The notes below the pieces were generated by a model that was not told the origin of the DNA, did no database searches, and worked only from the letters and a program-made list of their open reading frames with translations. 64,000 bases of DNA, from positions 4,960,001-5,024,000 of the forward strand of contig NZ_JBEPOH010000001.1 in the NCBI RefSeq assembly GCF_040546685.1, in the 5' to 3' direction. Shown here piece after piece: positions 1 through 8,768 of the stretch. Source of the stretch: Variovorax sp. OAS795. Its GTDB lineage: Bacteria; Pseudomonadota; Gammaproteobacteria; Burkholderiales; Burkholderiaceae_C. Every line of letters begins with the position of its first letter. Position 1 is the stretch's first letter. Made by a program: the position numbers and the translations under genes.

Positions 1-297
1 GCGCTGGAGCTGGCGCGCCGGCTCGCGCCCGGCAAGACCGACGCCACACTGCTCCTTCGGACCCGGGACACACCGGCGCAGATCGGCCTTGGGCGCGCCG
101 AGCGCCTTCGCAACCTGCGCGGCGCCTTTGCGGTGGAGCCGCTGCGCGCCAGCCAGCTGCAGGGCCTGCGCATCGTGCTGGTGGACGACGTGATGACCAC
201 GGGCGCCTCGCTGTTCTCGGCCGCCACGGCGCTGCGGCTGGCCGGCGCGGCCCACGTGACCTCCATCGTGTTCGCACGGACCGGTCCGCCGCACTGA
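1..297 (+). CDS. ComF-family phosphoribosyltransferase, C-terminal part
   Basis: Reading frame 1 is open from the first base to TGA at 295-297 and gives 98 residues; the 5' end lies outside the window. The PRPP-binding signature VLVDDVMTTGAS at visible residues 60-71 is the hallmark of type I phosphoribosyltransferases, and the short tail after it fits ComF/GntX proteins, which are linked to DNA uptake or to unassigned nucleotide salvage. A general purine or pyrimidine phosphoribosyltransferase cannot be excluded without the N-terminal zinc-finger half. It lies 28 bp upstream of trmL on the same strand. Confidence 0.8.
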   Translation, partial: ALELARRLAPGKTDATLLLRTRDTPAQIGLGRAERLRNLRGAFAVEPLRASQLQGLRIVLVDDVMTTGASLFSAATALRLAGAAHVTSIVFARTGPPH

Positions 298-325
298 GCG
301 TCACGCGCGCCGCGACAATCGGCGC

Positions 326-787
326 ATGTTCCATATCGTCCTGGTCCACCCCGAAATCCCGCCGAACACGGGCAACGTGATCCGCCTCGCGGCCAACACC
401 GGCTGCACGCTGCACCTGGTCGAGCCGCTGGGCTTCTCGATGGACGACCGCCTGCTGCGCCGCGCCGGGCTCGACTACCACGAGTACGCCGAGGTCAGGC
501 GCCATGCCGCCTGGCAGGCCCTGCTCGACACCGAACGGCCGCCAGCCGGGCGCATGTTCGCGCTCACCACGCGCGGCACGCGGGCCGTGCACGACGTGCG
601 CTTCCAGCCCGGCGACTGGCTGGTGTTCGGCTCGGAGACCAGCGGCCTGCCGCCCGCGGTGCGCGATGGCTTCGCCGAGCCCCAGCGTCTCAGGCTTCCG
701 ATGCGCGAGGGGCAGCGCAGCCTGAATCTTTCGAATGCGGTGGCGGTGACCGTCTTCGAGGCCTGGCGGCAGAACGGCTTCGGCTGA
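326..787 (+). CDS. trmL: tRNA (cytidine(34)-2'-O)-methyltransferase TrmL
   Basis: 153 residues, the usual length of TrmL/YibK, a SPOUT-class methyltransferase that 2'-O-methylates the wobble base of tRNA-Leu. Visible signatures are the N-terminal HPEIPPNTGNVIRLAANTG block (residues 8-26), GSETSGLPP near residues 101-109 and RSLNLSNAVAV near 131-141, which form the trefoil-knot SAM site. The start codon is the first ATG after the preceding gene and the protein begins directly with the conserved MFHIVLVHPEIPPNTGN core, so the start is secure. It acts in the cytoplasm on tRNA. Confidence 0.95.
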   Translation: MFHIVLVHPEIPPNTGNVIRLAANTGCTLHLVEPLGFSMDDRLLRRAGLDYHEYAEVRRHAAWQALLDTERPPAGRMFALTTRGTRAVHDVRFQPGDWLVFGSETSGLPPAVRDGFAEPQRLRLPMREGQRSLNLSNAVAVTVFEAWRQNGFG

Positions 788-909
788 ACGAACCCGGCCC
801 TTGCGGCGCAAAGGGCGAATCCGATCGGCACTCGGCGCCGTATGAGAGGCATGCCCGGTGGATCGACCGGGCATCCCGCCCATCCACCGCTTGCCCAAGG
901 AGTTACGCC

Positions 910-1203
910 ATGAATGCCCAGTCGATTGCCTATGCCGTCTTTGCCACGCTCGGCCTCAGCGCCGGCGCCCACGCTTTCCAGGGCGAACAGAATCCGCTGC
1001 CGCCCGCGCCTTTCCAGTCCACGCAATCGCGTGCCGAGGTCCAGGCCCAGGCGCGCCAGCCGGTGCAGATCGGCAATGGCGGTACCGGCGTGGCAAGGCA
1101 GAGCGGCGGCAACGTCGACCGCGCCGCGGTGCGCGCCGGCGCGCTCGGCGTCACCCGCCAGGGTGCGGCGACCTACGGCGAAGTGACCGACCGCCGCATG
1201 TAG
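910..1203 (+). CDS. small secreted protein, DUF4148-like
   Basis: 97 residues. A signal peptide is visible: an N-terminal stretch rich in A, L and V ending in GAHA just before FQGEQ (cleavage near residue 22). The mature part is polar, glutamine- and alanine-rich, and carries the SRAEVQAQ segment often seen in the small periplasmic DUF4148-type proteins of Burkholderiales. No catalytic motif is visible. A strong ribosome site, AAGGAG, lies 8 nt before the ATG. The function is unknown; the family assignment is by resemblance only. Confidence 0.7.
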   Translation: MNAQSIAYAVFATLGLSAGAHAFQGEQNPLPPAPFQSTQSRAEVQAQARQPVQIGNGGTGVARQSGGNVDRAAVRAGALGVTRQGAATYGEVTDRRM

Positions 1204-1218
1204 CAGCGAAGTGCGCCG

Positions 1219-1680
1219 TCAGCGGTAGCGGCGCACCACCGACTCGGCCACGCAGGCCGGCTTGGCGGCGCCTTCGAGCTCGATGGTGGCTTCCCAGGTC
1301 ATCTGCAGGCCGTCGTCCGCAATCGGCTCCGCGGTGAGCAGCTTCATGCGCGCGCGCAGGCGCTTGCCCACCGGCACCGGCGACATGAAGCGCACCCGGT
1401 TCAGCCCGTAGTTGACGCCCATGCGCGACTCGGTCACGTCGAACGCGCTCTCGTAGAAGCGCGGCAGCAGCGACAGCGTGAGAAAGCCGTGCGCGATCGG
1501 GCCGCCGAAAGGACCGGCCTTGGCGCGCTCGACGTCCACATGGATCCACTGGTGGTCGCCCGTGGCCTCGGCGAACTGGTTCACCTGCTCCTGCGTGACG
1601 GTGATCCAGTCGCTCACGGCAACTTCCTGGCCGACGCAGGCGGCAAGATCCTGAAGGGTCTGGAATGTCTTTTTGGTCAT
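1219..1680 (-). CDS. MaoC-family (R)-hydratase/dehydratase
   Basis: 153 residues with a single hot-dog fold. The hydratase-2 signature is visible: FAEATGDHQWIHVD with Asp42 and His47 (D-x4-H catalytic pair), then AHGFLTLSLLP near residue 63, as in (R)-specific enoyl-CoA hydratases. Such enzymes hydrate trans-2-enoyl-CoA, and many stand-alone MaoC proteins have unassigned acyl-CoA substrates. The ATG at 1680 is used because the conserved region begins within a few residues of it. It is divergent from the oxidoreductase gene at 1753 with only 72 bp between the starts, so the two probably share a promoter region. Confidence 0.88.
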   Translation of the reverse strand: MTKKTFQTLQDLAACVGQEVAVSDWITVTQEQVNQFAEATGDHQWIHVDVERAKAGPFGGPIAHGFLTLSLLPRFYESAFDVTESRMGVNYGLNRVRFMSPVPVGKRLRARMKLLTAEPIADDGLQMTWEATIELEGAAKPACVAESVVRRYR

Positions 1681-1752
1681 GCGGGGCACTCTATCGCCAA
1701 GCTTGCCGGGCCGGCTGTCGGCATCGCGACACACTTGCGCTATGTTCGCTGC

Positions 1753-2481
1753 ATGACGACAACAACATCCGCCGCCGAAGCAGGCGGCATCTATGTGCTC
1801 GCGGCCCATCCGCACTGGCGCGATTCCCGCGTGAACCGGCAGCTGCTGGCGGCGGCGCGCGCCGTGCCGGGCGTGGAGGTGAACGACCTCTACGGCAGCT
1901 ACCCCGACTTCTCGATCGACGTCGAGGCCGAGCAGGCCCGGCTCGCCAAGGCCAGCCTCGTGGTGCTGCTGCACCCGATCCAGTGGTATTCGGCACCGCC
2001 GCTGCAAAAGCTCTGGTTCGACGACGTGCTCAGCTACGGCTGGGCCTATGGCCGCGGGGGTGCCGCGCTCCAGGGCAAGGACTGCTGGCTGGTCGCCACC
2101 ACCGGTGGACCCGAGGCGAGCTACCACCCGCAAAGCTACAACCGCTATTTCTTCGACGCCTTCCTGCCACCCTACGAGCAGACCGCCGCACTCTGCGGCA
2201 TGCGCTTCCTGCCGCCGCTGGTATTCCACGGTGCGCGCAGCGCGGGCGACGACGAAGTGGCGGCGCATGTGGAAGTCTTCGTCCAGCGCCTGGGCAGCTA
2301 TCCCCAGTGGCCGGAACTCGACGAACTCGATGCCTGCGTGGCCTGCCCGGTGCCCGAGATCGATCGGCCGCCCGAGCATGACGACACGGTGTCCGGCGCC
2401 TTCCAGTCCGCCACGGCCCGCGGCCTGGCTTCGATGTCCGCCGCCAACGAAGAAAACAACAAAGAAGAAGGCGCGGCCTGA
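1753..2481 (+). CDS. NAD(P)H-dependent oxidoreductase, KefF/KefG-type ancillary protein
   Basis: 242 residues with a flavodoxin-like fold: the start VLAAHPHWRDSRVN is the FMN-binding first loop, followed by HPIQWYSAPPLQKLWFDDVL and the WLVATTGG strand typical of quinone reductases of the KefF/KefG/MdaB group. These soluble proteins sit on the cytoplasmic face of Kef potassium/proton antiporters and are needed for full efflux activity. The next gene starts 2 bp downstream and encodes such an antiporter, so the pair is one operon. The start at 1753 is the ATG directly before the fold; the frame is open further upstream but only through the antisense of the MaoC gene. Confidence 0.85.
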   Translation: MTTTTSAAEAGGIYVLAAHPHWRDSRVNRQLLAAARAVPGVEVNDLYGSYPDFSIDVEAEQARLAKASLVVLLHPIQWYSAPPLQKLWFDDVLSYGWAYGRGGAALQGKDCWLVATTGGPEASYHPQSYNRYFFDAFLPPYEQTAALCGMRFLPPLVFHGARSAGDDEVAAHVEVFVQRLGSYPQWPELDELDACVACPVPEIDRPPEHDDTVSGAFQSATARGLASMSAANEENNKEEGAA

Positions 2482-2483
2482 GC

Positions 2484-4352
2484 ATGGAACACGCACCCGC
2501 CTGGCTGACCAGCAGCCTGATCTACCTGAGCGCGGCCGTCCTGGTGGTGCCCCTTTCCAAGGCCCTGGGCCTGGGCTCCATCATCGGCTACCTCGTGGCC
2601 GGCATCGCCATCGGTCCCTGGGGGCTCGGGCTTGTTTCCAGCGTCGAAGACGTGCTGCACTTTGCCGAGTTCGGCGTGGTGCTGATGCTGTTCCTGGTCG
2701 GGCTCGAACTCGAACCCAAGCGCCTGTGGAACCTGCGCCGGCCCATCTTCGGCTGGGGCGCGGCGCAGGTGCTGAGCTGTGCCGCGGTGCTGTTCGCCGT
2801 GGGCTGGGCCGCGGGTGCCGAATGGCGCGTGGCCCTGGTGGCGGCGCTCGGCCTCGCCCTGTCGTCCACGGCCATCGCGCTGCAGGTGTTCGGCGAACGC
2901 AACCTGCTCAGGACACCGAGCGGCCAGGCGGGCTTTTCGATCCTGCTGTTCCAGGACGTGGCGGCCATTCCCATCCTCGCGCTGCTGCCGCTGCTGGCGG
3001 GCGCCACCGCGGCTGAGCAGTCGCTCACCGGCTTCGACCGCGCCCTGGAAGGCCTGAAGATCGTCGGCGTGATCGCCGGCATCATCCTCGGCGGCCGCCT
3101 GGCCCTGCGCCCGCTGCTGCGCTGGATCGCACGCAGCGACACGCCAGAGATCTTCACCGCCGCGGCGCTGCTGCTGGTGGTGGCCATCGCGGCGCTGATG
3201 CAGTTCGTGGGTTTGTCGATGGCGCTGGGCGCCTTCCTCGCCGGCGTGCTGCTGGCTGAAAGCGAATACCGCCGCGAGCTCGAAACCGACATCGAGCCCT
3301 TCAAGGGCCTGCTGCTGGGCCTGTTCTTCATCGCCGTGGGCATGTCGATCAACTTCGGCGTGCTGATCGCGAGCCCCTGGCTCATGGCGATGCTGGTGGT
3401 CGGCTTCATGGCCATCAAGCTGGCGGTGATCTACGCCCTGGCCAAGGCCATGGGCCTCGCCTACCAGGAGCGCCCCGTGTTCACGCTGCTGCTGGCGCAG
3501 GGCGGCGAGTTCGCGTTCGTGGTGTTCCAGGCCGCGGGGCCGGACGTGCTGCCGCCCGAGATCACGTCGCTTTTGATCGGCGCGGTGGCGCTGTCGATGC
3601 TGCTCTCACCGCTCCTCCTGGTGCTGCTCGACAAGTTCGTGCTGCCGCGCTACAGCCGCGGCAACGGCCCGCAGCTGGAAGAAATTTCCGAGCAGCAGGA
3701 CGCCAAGGTGCTGATCTGCGGCTTCGGCCGCTACGGCCAGATCGTCGGCCGCATGCTGATGTCGCAGGGCCTGCGCGTGACGGTGCTCGACCACGACGCC
3801 GACACCGTCGAGGGCCTGCGGCAGTTCGGCTTTCGCGTGTTCTATGGCGACGCGACCCGGCTGGACCTGCTGCGCACGGCCGGCGCCGGCACGGCCAAGG
3901 CCATCGTGGTGGCGGTGGACGACATCGAGCAGTCGCTGGACATCGTCGACCTGGTGAAGGAGCACTTTCCGCAGGCGCGCATCATCGCGCGGGCCCGCAA
4001 CGTGACCCACCTCTTCCAGTTGCGTGACCGCGGGGTGACGGAGGTCGAGCGCGAGGTGTTCGAGTCGTCGCTGCGCAGCGCCCGCTCGACGCTCGAGGCG
4101 CTGGGCTGGCCCGCGCACGAGGCCCGTGAAACGGCGCTGCGGTTCCGCCGCCGGAACATCAAGCTCAGCGACGACATCTACCCGCACTACAAGGACCGCG
4201 CCAAGCTGATCGCTGCCAACAAGGCCGGCCGCCAGCAGTTCGAGGAACAGATGGCGCGCGAACGCGAGGAGCGTCAGCGGCGCTCGGGCCGCGACTGGGA
4301 CGGGCCCGCAGGCGAGGCGGAGATGCGCGTGAAGGAAGAAGCCGACGGCTAG
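2484..4352 (+). CDS. kefC: glutathione-regulated potassium/proton antiporter, KefB/KefC family (CPA2)
   Basis: 622 residues, the normal size for KefC. The first ~385 residues hold about 12-13 hydrophobic segments with the Na+/H+ exchanger fold. A Rossmann RCK/TrkA-N domain begins near residue 411 with ICGFGRYGQIVGRML and binds nucleotide or glutathione adducts. The last ~70 residues are highly charged. Known Kef systems expel K+ in response to electrophiles conjugated to glutathione, acidifying the cytoplasm and protecting DNA. The gene follows its probable ancillary oxidoreductase by 2 bp. KefB versus KefC cannot be decided from sequence alone. Confidence 0.9.
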   Translation: MEHAPAWLTSSLIYLSAAVLVVPLSKALGLGSIIGYLVAGIAIGPWGLGLVSSVEDVLHFAEFGVVLMLFLVGLELEPKRLWNLRRPIFGWGAAQVLSCAAVLFAVGWAAGAEWRVALVAALGLALSSTAIALQVFGERNLLRTPSGQAGFSILLFQDVAAIPILALLPLLAGATAAEQSLTGFDRALEGLKIVGVIAGIILGGRLALRPLLRWIARSDTPEIFTAAALLLVVAIAALMQFVGLSMALGAFLAGVLLAESEYRRELETDIEPFKGLLLGLFFIAVGMSINFGVLIASPWLMAMLVVGFMAIKLAVIYALAKAMGLAYQERPVFTLLLAQGGEFAFVVFQAAGPDVLPPEITSLLIGAVALSMLLSPLLLVLLDKFVLPRYSRGNGPQLEEISEQQDAKVLICGFGRYGQIVGRMLMSQGLRVTVLDHDADTVEGLRQFGFRVFYGDATRLDLLRTAGAGTAKAIVVAVDDIEQSLDIVDLVKEHFPQARIIARARNVTHLFQLRDRGVTEVEREVFESSLRSARSTLEALGWPAHEARETALRFRRRNIKLSDDIYPHYKDRAKLIAANKAGRQQFEEQMAREREERQRRSGRDWDGPAGEAEMRVKEEADG

Positions 4353-4356
4353 CCCT

Positions 4357-5223
4357 TCAGCCCTCCAGCTTCAGCAGCCTGACCGCATTGCCCTTCAGGA
4401 TGCCCGGCATCACCTCGGGCTTGAAGCCGGCCGCCTCGAAGTCCTTCATCCAGCGGTCGGGCGTGATCAGCGGGTAGTCGCTGCCGAACAGGATGCGGTC
4501 CTTCAGCAGCGTGTTGGCGTACTGCACCAGTTGCTTCGGAAAATACTTGGGGCTCCAGCCCGACAGGTCGATCCACACGTTGGGCTTGTGCGTGGCCACG
4601 CTCAGCGCCTCGTCCTGCCACGGAAAGCTGGGGTGCGCCATCACGATCTGCATGTCCGGAAAGTCGATGGCCACGTCGTCCAGGTGCATCGGGTTGCTGT
4701 ACTCCAGCCGGAGCCCGCCGCCGCAGCGCATGCCCGAGCCGATGCCGCTGTGGCCCGTGTGGAAGATGGCCGGCAGCTTGTACTCGGCGATCACGTCGTA
4801 GATGGGCCAGGCCATCTTGTCGTAGGGGTGGTAGCCCTGCACGGTCGGGTGGAACTTGAAGCCCTTGACCCCGTGCTCCTCGATGAGCCGGCGCGCCTCG
4901 CGGGCGCCCATCTTTCCCTTGTGCGGATCGATGCTCGCGAAGGCGATCATCATGTCGCTGTTCTGTGCGGCGGCCTCGGCAATCTCCTCGTTCGGAATGC
5001 GGCGGCGGCCCATGTTCGACTCGGCATCGACCATGAACATCACCAGGCCGATCTTGCGTTTGCGGTAGTAGGCCACGCTCTCGGCAATGGTCGGCCGGCC
5101 GCTCGAGCCGAAGTATTTGTCGGCGGCGCGGTCGTATTCCTCGCCGTAGTTGTCGAACGGATTCCAGCAGCTCACTTCGGCGTGGGTGTGGATGTCGATC
5201 GCGATCAGGTTCCGGTGGTCCAT
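4357..5223 (-). CDS. amidohydrolase-family protein, candidate aryl beta-ketoacyl-CoA hydrolase
   Basis: 288 residues with a TIM-barrel metal-dependent hydrolase pattern: His12-x-His14 (AIDIHTHAE), FKFHPTVQG near residue 140, IFHTGHSG near 160, MAHPSFPWQDE near 197 and the catalytic Asp in FGSDYPL near 258. It is divergent from a crotonase-CoA ligase-SDR operon. In actinobacterial hydroxycinnamate clusters an amidohydrolase (CouO/PhdB type) performs the retro-Claisen hydrolysis of 4-hydroxyphenyl-beta-ketoacyl-CoA to acetyl-CoA and a benzoate. The same role here is inferred from context. Alternatives are other decarboxylase- or hydrolase-like members of the amidohydrolase_2 family. Confidence 0.8.
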   Translation of the reverse strand: MDHRNLIAIDIHTHAEVSCWNPFDNYGEEYDRAADKYFGSSGRPTIAESVAYYRKRKIGLVMFMVDAESNMGRRRIPNEEIAEAAAQNSDMMIAFASIDPHKGKMGAREARRLIEEHGVKGFKFHPTVQGYHPYDKMAWPIYDVIAEYKLPAIFHTGHSGIGSGMRCGGGLRLEYSNPMHLDDVAIDFPDMQIVMAHPSFPWQDEALSVATHKPNVWIDLSGWSPKYFPKQLVQYANTLLKDRILFGSDYPLITPDRWMKDFEAAGFKPEVMPGILKGNAVRLLKLEG

Positions 5224-5282
5224 GTCGATGTCTCCAGTACGGGTAAATCCCTAGGAATTGAGGCGTCCAAGTGCCTTGAATT

Positions 5283-5305
5283 GATTATTTATCATAACCA
5301 TAATC
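5283..5305. promoter_or_regulatory. inverted repeat between amidohydrolase and crotonase genes, candidate MarR operator
   Basis: GATTAT at 5283-5288 and its complement ATAATC at 5300-5305, 11 nt apart, in an AT-rich stretch of the 104-bp divergent spacer. The position suits control of both transcripts. A MarR-family gene lies at the end of this cluster (11564), and MarR regulators of hydroxycinnamate genes bind AT-rich palindromes upstream of them. The link is an inference. Confidence 0.45.
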
Positions 5306-5327
5306 CAACTCACACACGAATGCAATC

Positions 5328-6101
5328 ATGACCAATCCCGATCTCCACCTCGACATCCGCGACGAAGTTGCCATCGTCCGCCTCACGCGCGGCGCCAAGC
5401 GCAACGCGCTTTCGGACAGCCTGGTGCTCGCGCTGCGCAATACTTTCGAGACCCTGCCGTCCACGGTGCGCGCCGCGGTGCTCGACGGCGAGGGCCCGCA
5501 CTTCTGCGCCGGCCTCGACCTGAGCGAGCTGAAAGAGCGCGACGCGGGCCAGGGCATGCAGCACTCGCGCCTCTGGCATGCCGCGCTCGACCTGATCCAG
5601 CACGGCCCGGTGCCGGTGATCGCGGCGCTGCACGGCGCGGTGGTGGGTGGCGGCCTCGAACTGGCGAGCGCCTGCCACATCCGCGTGGCCGACCGCAGCA
5701 CCTTCTACGCGCTGCCCGAAGGCTCGCGCGGCATCTTCGTGGGCGGCGGCGGCTCGGTGCGCATTCCCAAGCTGATCGGCGTGGCCCGCATGACCGACAT
5801 GATGATGACCGGCCGCGTGTACAACGCCGAGGACGGCGAGCGCGCCAACTTCGCGCAGTACCTGGTCGACGAAGGCGCGGCCTTCGACAAGGCCTTCGAG
5901 CTTGCGAAACGCGTGGCCACCAACGCGCCGCTCACCAACTACGCACTGATGCACGCGCTGCCGCGCATTGCCGAGCAGTCTGCCGACCATGGCTTCTTCA
6001 CCGAGGCGCTGATGTCCGGCATCGTGCAGAACGCGCCCGAGGCCAAGGAACGCGTGCGCGATTTCCTCGAAGGCCGCGGCGCCAAGGTGAGCAAGGGATG
6101 A
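5328..6101 (+). CDS. enoyl-CoA hydratase/isomerase family protein (crotonase)
   Basis: 257 residues. Crotonase signatures are GPHFCAGLDLSEL (oxyanion-hole loop, near residues 57-69), GAVVGGGLELASACH (second oxyanion loop, 101-115) and the catalytic-loop Glu in ALPEGSRGIF near 130. In this setting the probable reaction is hydration of a hydroxycinnamoyl-CoA to the 3-hydroxy-3-aryl-propionyl-CoA. A hydratase-lyase (Ech type, releasing an aldehyde) is possible, but the linked SDR and amidohydrolase favour the keto-acyl route. The stop codon overlaps the next start by 4 nt (ATGA), showing translational coupling. Confidence 0.88.
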   Translation: MTNPDLHLDIRDEVAIVRLTRGAKRNALSDSLVLALRNTFETLPSTVRAAVLDGEGPHFCAGLDLSELKERDAGQGMQHSRLWHAALDLIQHGPVPVIAALHGAVVGGGLELASACHIRVADRSTFYALPEGSRGIFVGGGGSVRIPKLIGVARMTDMMMTGRVYNAEDGERANFAQYLVDEGAAFDKAFELAKRVATNAPLTNYALMHALPRIAEQSADHGFFTEALMSGIVQNAPEAKERVRDFLEGRGAKVSKG

Positions 6102-7951
6102 CCACGATCCGATACAGGCCGCTGGCGTTCGGCGTCACCCGCGCCGTGCTGCGCGAGGGTCCGCCGGGCGTCAAGTACCTGCGGGCCGAGACGCCGCTCG
6201 CGCCCTATCGCAATCGCATGACCGACCGCCTGGCCCACTGGGCCGAGGCCGCGCCCGCCCGCACCTTCATTGCCCGCCGCGAGCGGCTGGCCGACGGCAG
6301 CACCGGCGACTGGCAGCGCGTGAGCTACGCCCAGGCGCTGCAAAAGGCGCGCAGCATCGGCCAGGCGCTGCTCGACCGCGGCCTGGATGCGGAGCGCCCG
6401 GTCGCGATCCTCAGCGAGAACGGTATCGAACACGCGCTGTTGGCGCTCGGCTGCCTGTATGCCGGCGTGCCCTACTGCCCGGTGTCTCCGCCCTATTCGG
6501 TGGTGAGCCAGGACTTCGAGAAACTGCGCCACGTGATGGACACGCTGACGCCCGGCCTGGTCTTTGCCGCCGACGCCGCGCGCTTCGGCCGCGCCATTGC
6601 CGCGGCGGTGCCCGCGGCCACCGAAGTCGTCATCGCCGAAGGCACCGTCGAAGGCCGCGCCGTCACGCCGTTCGACGCACTGGCCGCCACACCCGCAACG
6701 CCCGCCATCGATGCCGCGATGCGCGCCACCGGCCCCGACACCATCACCAAGTTTCTCTTCACCTCGGGCTCCACCAAGATGCCCAAGGCGGTGATCAACA
6801 CGCATCGCATGTGGTGCGCCAACCAGCAGCAGCTGCGCCAGTCGATTCCCGCCCTGGGCGAGGAGCCGCCGGTGCTGGTCGACTGGCTGCCCTGGAACCA
6901 CACCTTCGGCGGCAACCACAACGTGGGCATCGTGCTGGACAACGGCGGCACGCTCTACATCGACGACGGCAAGCCCACGCCGGGCGGCATGGCCGAGACC
7001 CTGCGCAACCTGCGCGAGATCGCGCCCACCATCTACTTCAACGTGCCGACCGGCTTCGAGGCCATTGCGCACGCCATGGAAACCGACGCGGTGTTGCGCC
7101 GCAACCTGCTGTCGCGCGTGAAGATGTTCTTCTATTCGGGCGCCGCGCTGTCGCAGCCCGTGTGGGACAGCCTGCACAAGACGCAGGAGGCCGAGGTCGG
7201 CGAGCGCATCGTCATGGGCACGGGCCTGGGCATGACCGAGTCCGGACCCTTCGCGCTCTACGTCACCGGTCCCGAGGTCAAGTCGGGCGACGTGGGGCTT
7301 CCCGCGGCCGGCATCGAGCTCAAGCTGATCGAGGTCGACGGCAAGACCGAGGTGCGCTACCGCGGCCCCAACATCACGCCGGGCTACTGGCGCGCGCCCG
7401 AGGCCACGGCCGAGGCCTTCGACGAAGAGGGCTTCTTCTCGACGGGCGACGCGGTGAAGTGGATCGACGACGACGACATCCACCGCGGCCTGCGCTTCGA
7501 CGGCCGCATCGCCGAAGACTTCAAGCTGGCCACCGGCACCTTCGTGAGCGTGGGTCCGCTGCGGGCCAAGATCATCGCAGCCGGTGCACCCTATGTGCAG
7601 GATGCGGTGCTGACCGGCATCAACCTGAAGGAAGTCGGCGCGCTGGTCTTCCCGACCCAGAAGGTGCGGCAGCTGGCCCGCCTGCCCGCCGACGCAACGA
7701 TGCAGCAGGTACTCGAAAGCGCACCGGTGCAAGCGCACTTCCAGCAGGTGGCCAACGAACTCGCGGCCATGGGCACCGGCAGCGCCAACCGCATCGCGCG
7801 GCTCCACCTGATGGCCGAGCCGCCGTCCATCGACAAGGGCGAAGTGACCGACAAGGGCTCCATCAACCAGCGCGCCGTGCTCAAGCACCGCGCCGATCTT
7901 GTCGAGGCGCTGCATGCCGACACCCTCCCCTTCACCCTGAAGCCCCGCTGA
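6098..7951 (+). CDS. fcs: feruloyl-CoA synthase (hydroxycinnamate:CoA ligase)
   Basis: 617 residues, typical for bacterial feruloyl-CoA synthases of the adenylate-forming family. The AMP-binding P-loop LFTSGSTKMPKAVINTH lies near residues 219-235, the A5 motif GTGLGMTESGP near 374-384, and a motif with an aspartate in FSTGDAVKWID near 446. The N-terminal PLAFGVTRAVLREGPPG segment and the gap before the C-terminal lid domain are typical of Fcs rather than of short-chain ligases. It activates ferulate or coumarate to the CoA thioester in the cytoplasm. It overlaps the crotonase gene by 4 nt. Confidence 0.9.
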   Translation: MTTIRYRPLAFGVTRAVLREGPPGVKYLRAETPLAPYRNRMTDRLAHWAEAAPARTFIARRERLADGSTGDWQRVSYAQALQKARSIGQALLDRGLDAERPVAILSENGIEHALLALGCLYAGVPYCPVSPPYSVVSQDFEKLRHVMDTLTPGLVFAADAARFGRAIAAAVPAATEVVIAEGTVEGRAVTPFDALAATPATPAIDAAMRATGPDTITKFLFTSGSTKMPKAVINTHRMWCANQQQLRQSIPALGEEPPVLVDWLPWNHTFGGNHNVGIVLDNGGTLYIDDGKPTPGGMAETLRNLREIAPTIYFNVPTGFEAIAHAMETDAVLRRNLLSRVKMFFYSGAALSQPVWDSLHKTQEAEVGERIVMGTGLGMTESGPFALYVTGPEVKSGDVGLPAAGIELKLIEVDGKTEVRYRGPNITPGYWRAPEATAEAFDEEGFFSTGDAVKWIDDDDIHRGLRFDGRIAEDFKLATGTFVSVGPLRAKIIAAGAPYVQDAVLTGINLKEVGALVFPTQKVRQLARLPADATMQQVLESAPVQAHFQQVANELAAMGTGSANRIARLHLMAEPPSIDKGEVTDKGSINQRAVLKHRADLVEALHADTLPFTLKPR

Positions 7952-7973
7952 TTCATCCAGGAGACCCCACACC

Positions 7974-8738
7974 ATGAAGATCGAAGGACAAGCCGCGCTC
8001 GTGACCGGCGGCGCATCGGGCCTCGGCGAAGCCACTGCGCGGGAGCTGTCACGCCTTGGCGCCAAGGTGGCGGTGCTCGACCGCAATGCCGAGCTCGCCG
8101 AAAAGGTCGCCGCGGAGATCGGCGGGGTCGCCTGCACCTGCGACATCACCGACACCGAGAGCGTCAACGCCGCGCTCGACAAGGCCGCAGCGGCACACGG
8201 CACCGCGCGCATCCTGATGAACGTGGCCGGCATCGGCAGCGCGAAGCGCATCGTCGGCAAGGACGGCAACCCGGCGCCGCTCGAGGACTTCGTGCGCGTG
8301 GTCAACATCAACCTGATCGGCGGCTACAACATGGCGCGCCTGTTCGCGGCGCGCTGCGCCAAGCTCGATGCGCTGGACAACGGCGAAAAGGGCGTGATGC
8401 TCTTCACCGCCTCGGTCGCGGCCTTCGACGGCCAGGTGGGCCAGCAGGCCTACAGCGCGTCCAAGGGCGGCCTTGTCGGGATGACGCTGCCGATGGCGCG
8501 CGACCTGGCGCAGCACGCCATCCGCGTGTGCACCGTGGCGCCCGGGCTCTTCGCCACGCCGCTCCTGATGGAACTGCCCGAGGCCGTGCAGCAATCGCTG
8601 GCCGCATCGATTCCGTTCCCCCCTCGCCTGGGCAAGCCCTCGGAGTTTGCCGAACTCGCCTGCCACATCGTGACCAACGGGCACCTGAACGGCGAGGTGA
8701 TCCGCATCGACGGTGCCCTGCGCATGGCGCCGCGCTGA
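7974..8738 (+). CDS. SDR-family 3-hydroxyacyl-CoA dehydrogenase
   Basis: 254 residues, classical short-chain dehydrogenase. NAD-binding TGGASGLGEAT is at residues 10-20, NVAGIG near 83-88, the catalytic Ser in TASVAAF near 147, and Tyr160-x3-Lys164 in YSASKGG. The overall pattern resembles HSD17B10-type 3-hydroxyacyl-CoA dehydrogenases. In this operon it would oxidise the 3-hydroxy-3-arylpropionyl-CoA produced by the crotonase to the beta-keto thioester. It starts 22 bp after fcs, with an AGGAG ribosome site 10 nt before its ATG. Confidence 0.88.
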   Translation: MKIEGQAALVTGGASGLGEATARELSRLGAKVAVLDRNAELAEKVAAEIGGVACTCDITDTESVNAALDKAAAAHGTARILMNVAGIGSAKRIVGKDGNPAPLEDFVRVVNINLIGGYNMARLFAARCAKLDALDNGEKGVMLFTASVAAFDGQVGQQAYSASKGGLVGMTLPMARDLAQHAIRVCTVAPGLFATPLLMELPEAVQQSLAASIPFPPRLGKPSEFAELACHIVTNGHLNGEVIRIDGALRMAPR

Positions 8739-8768
8739 CCCAGCCCCACACCCCCAAGGAGACAAACC

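Noticed and set aside
475..1026. Long minus-strand frame opposite trmL
   Set aside because: Shadow of trmL and the small secreted gene; Arg/Ala-rich translation typical of GC-rich antisense frames and no ribosome site.
5939..8311. 790-codon minus-strand frame opposite the fcs region
   Set aside because: Opposes three well-supported plus-strand genes; composition (His, Arg, Gly, Ala) is that of an antisense shadow.
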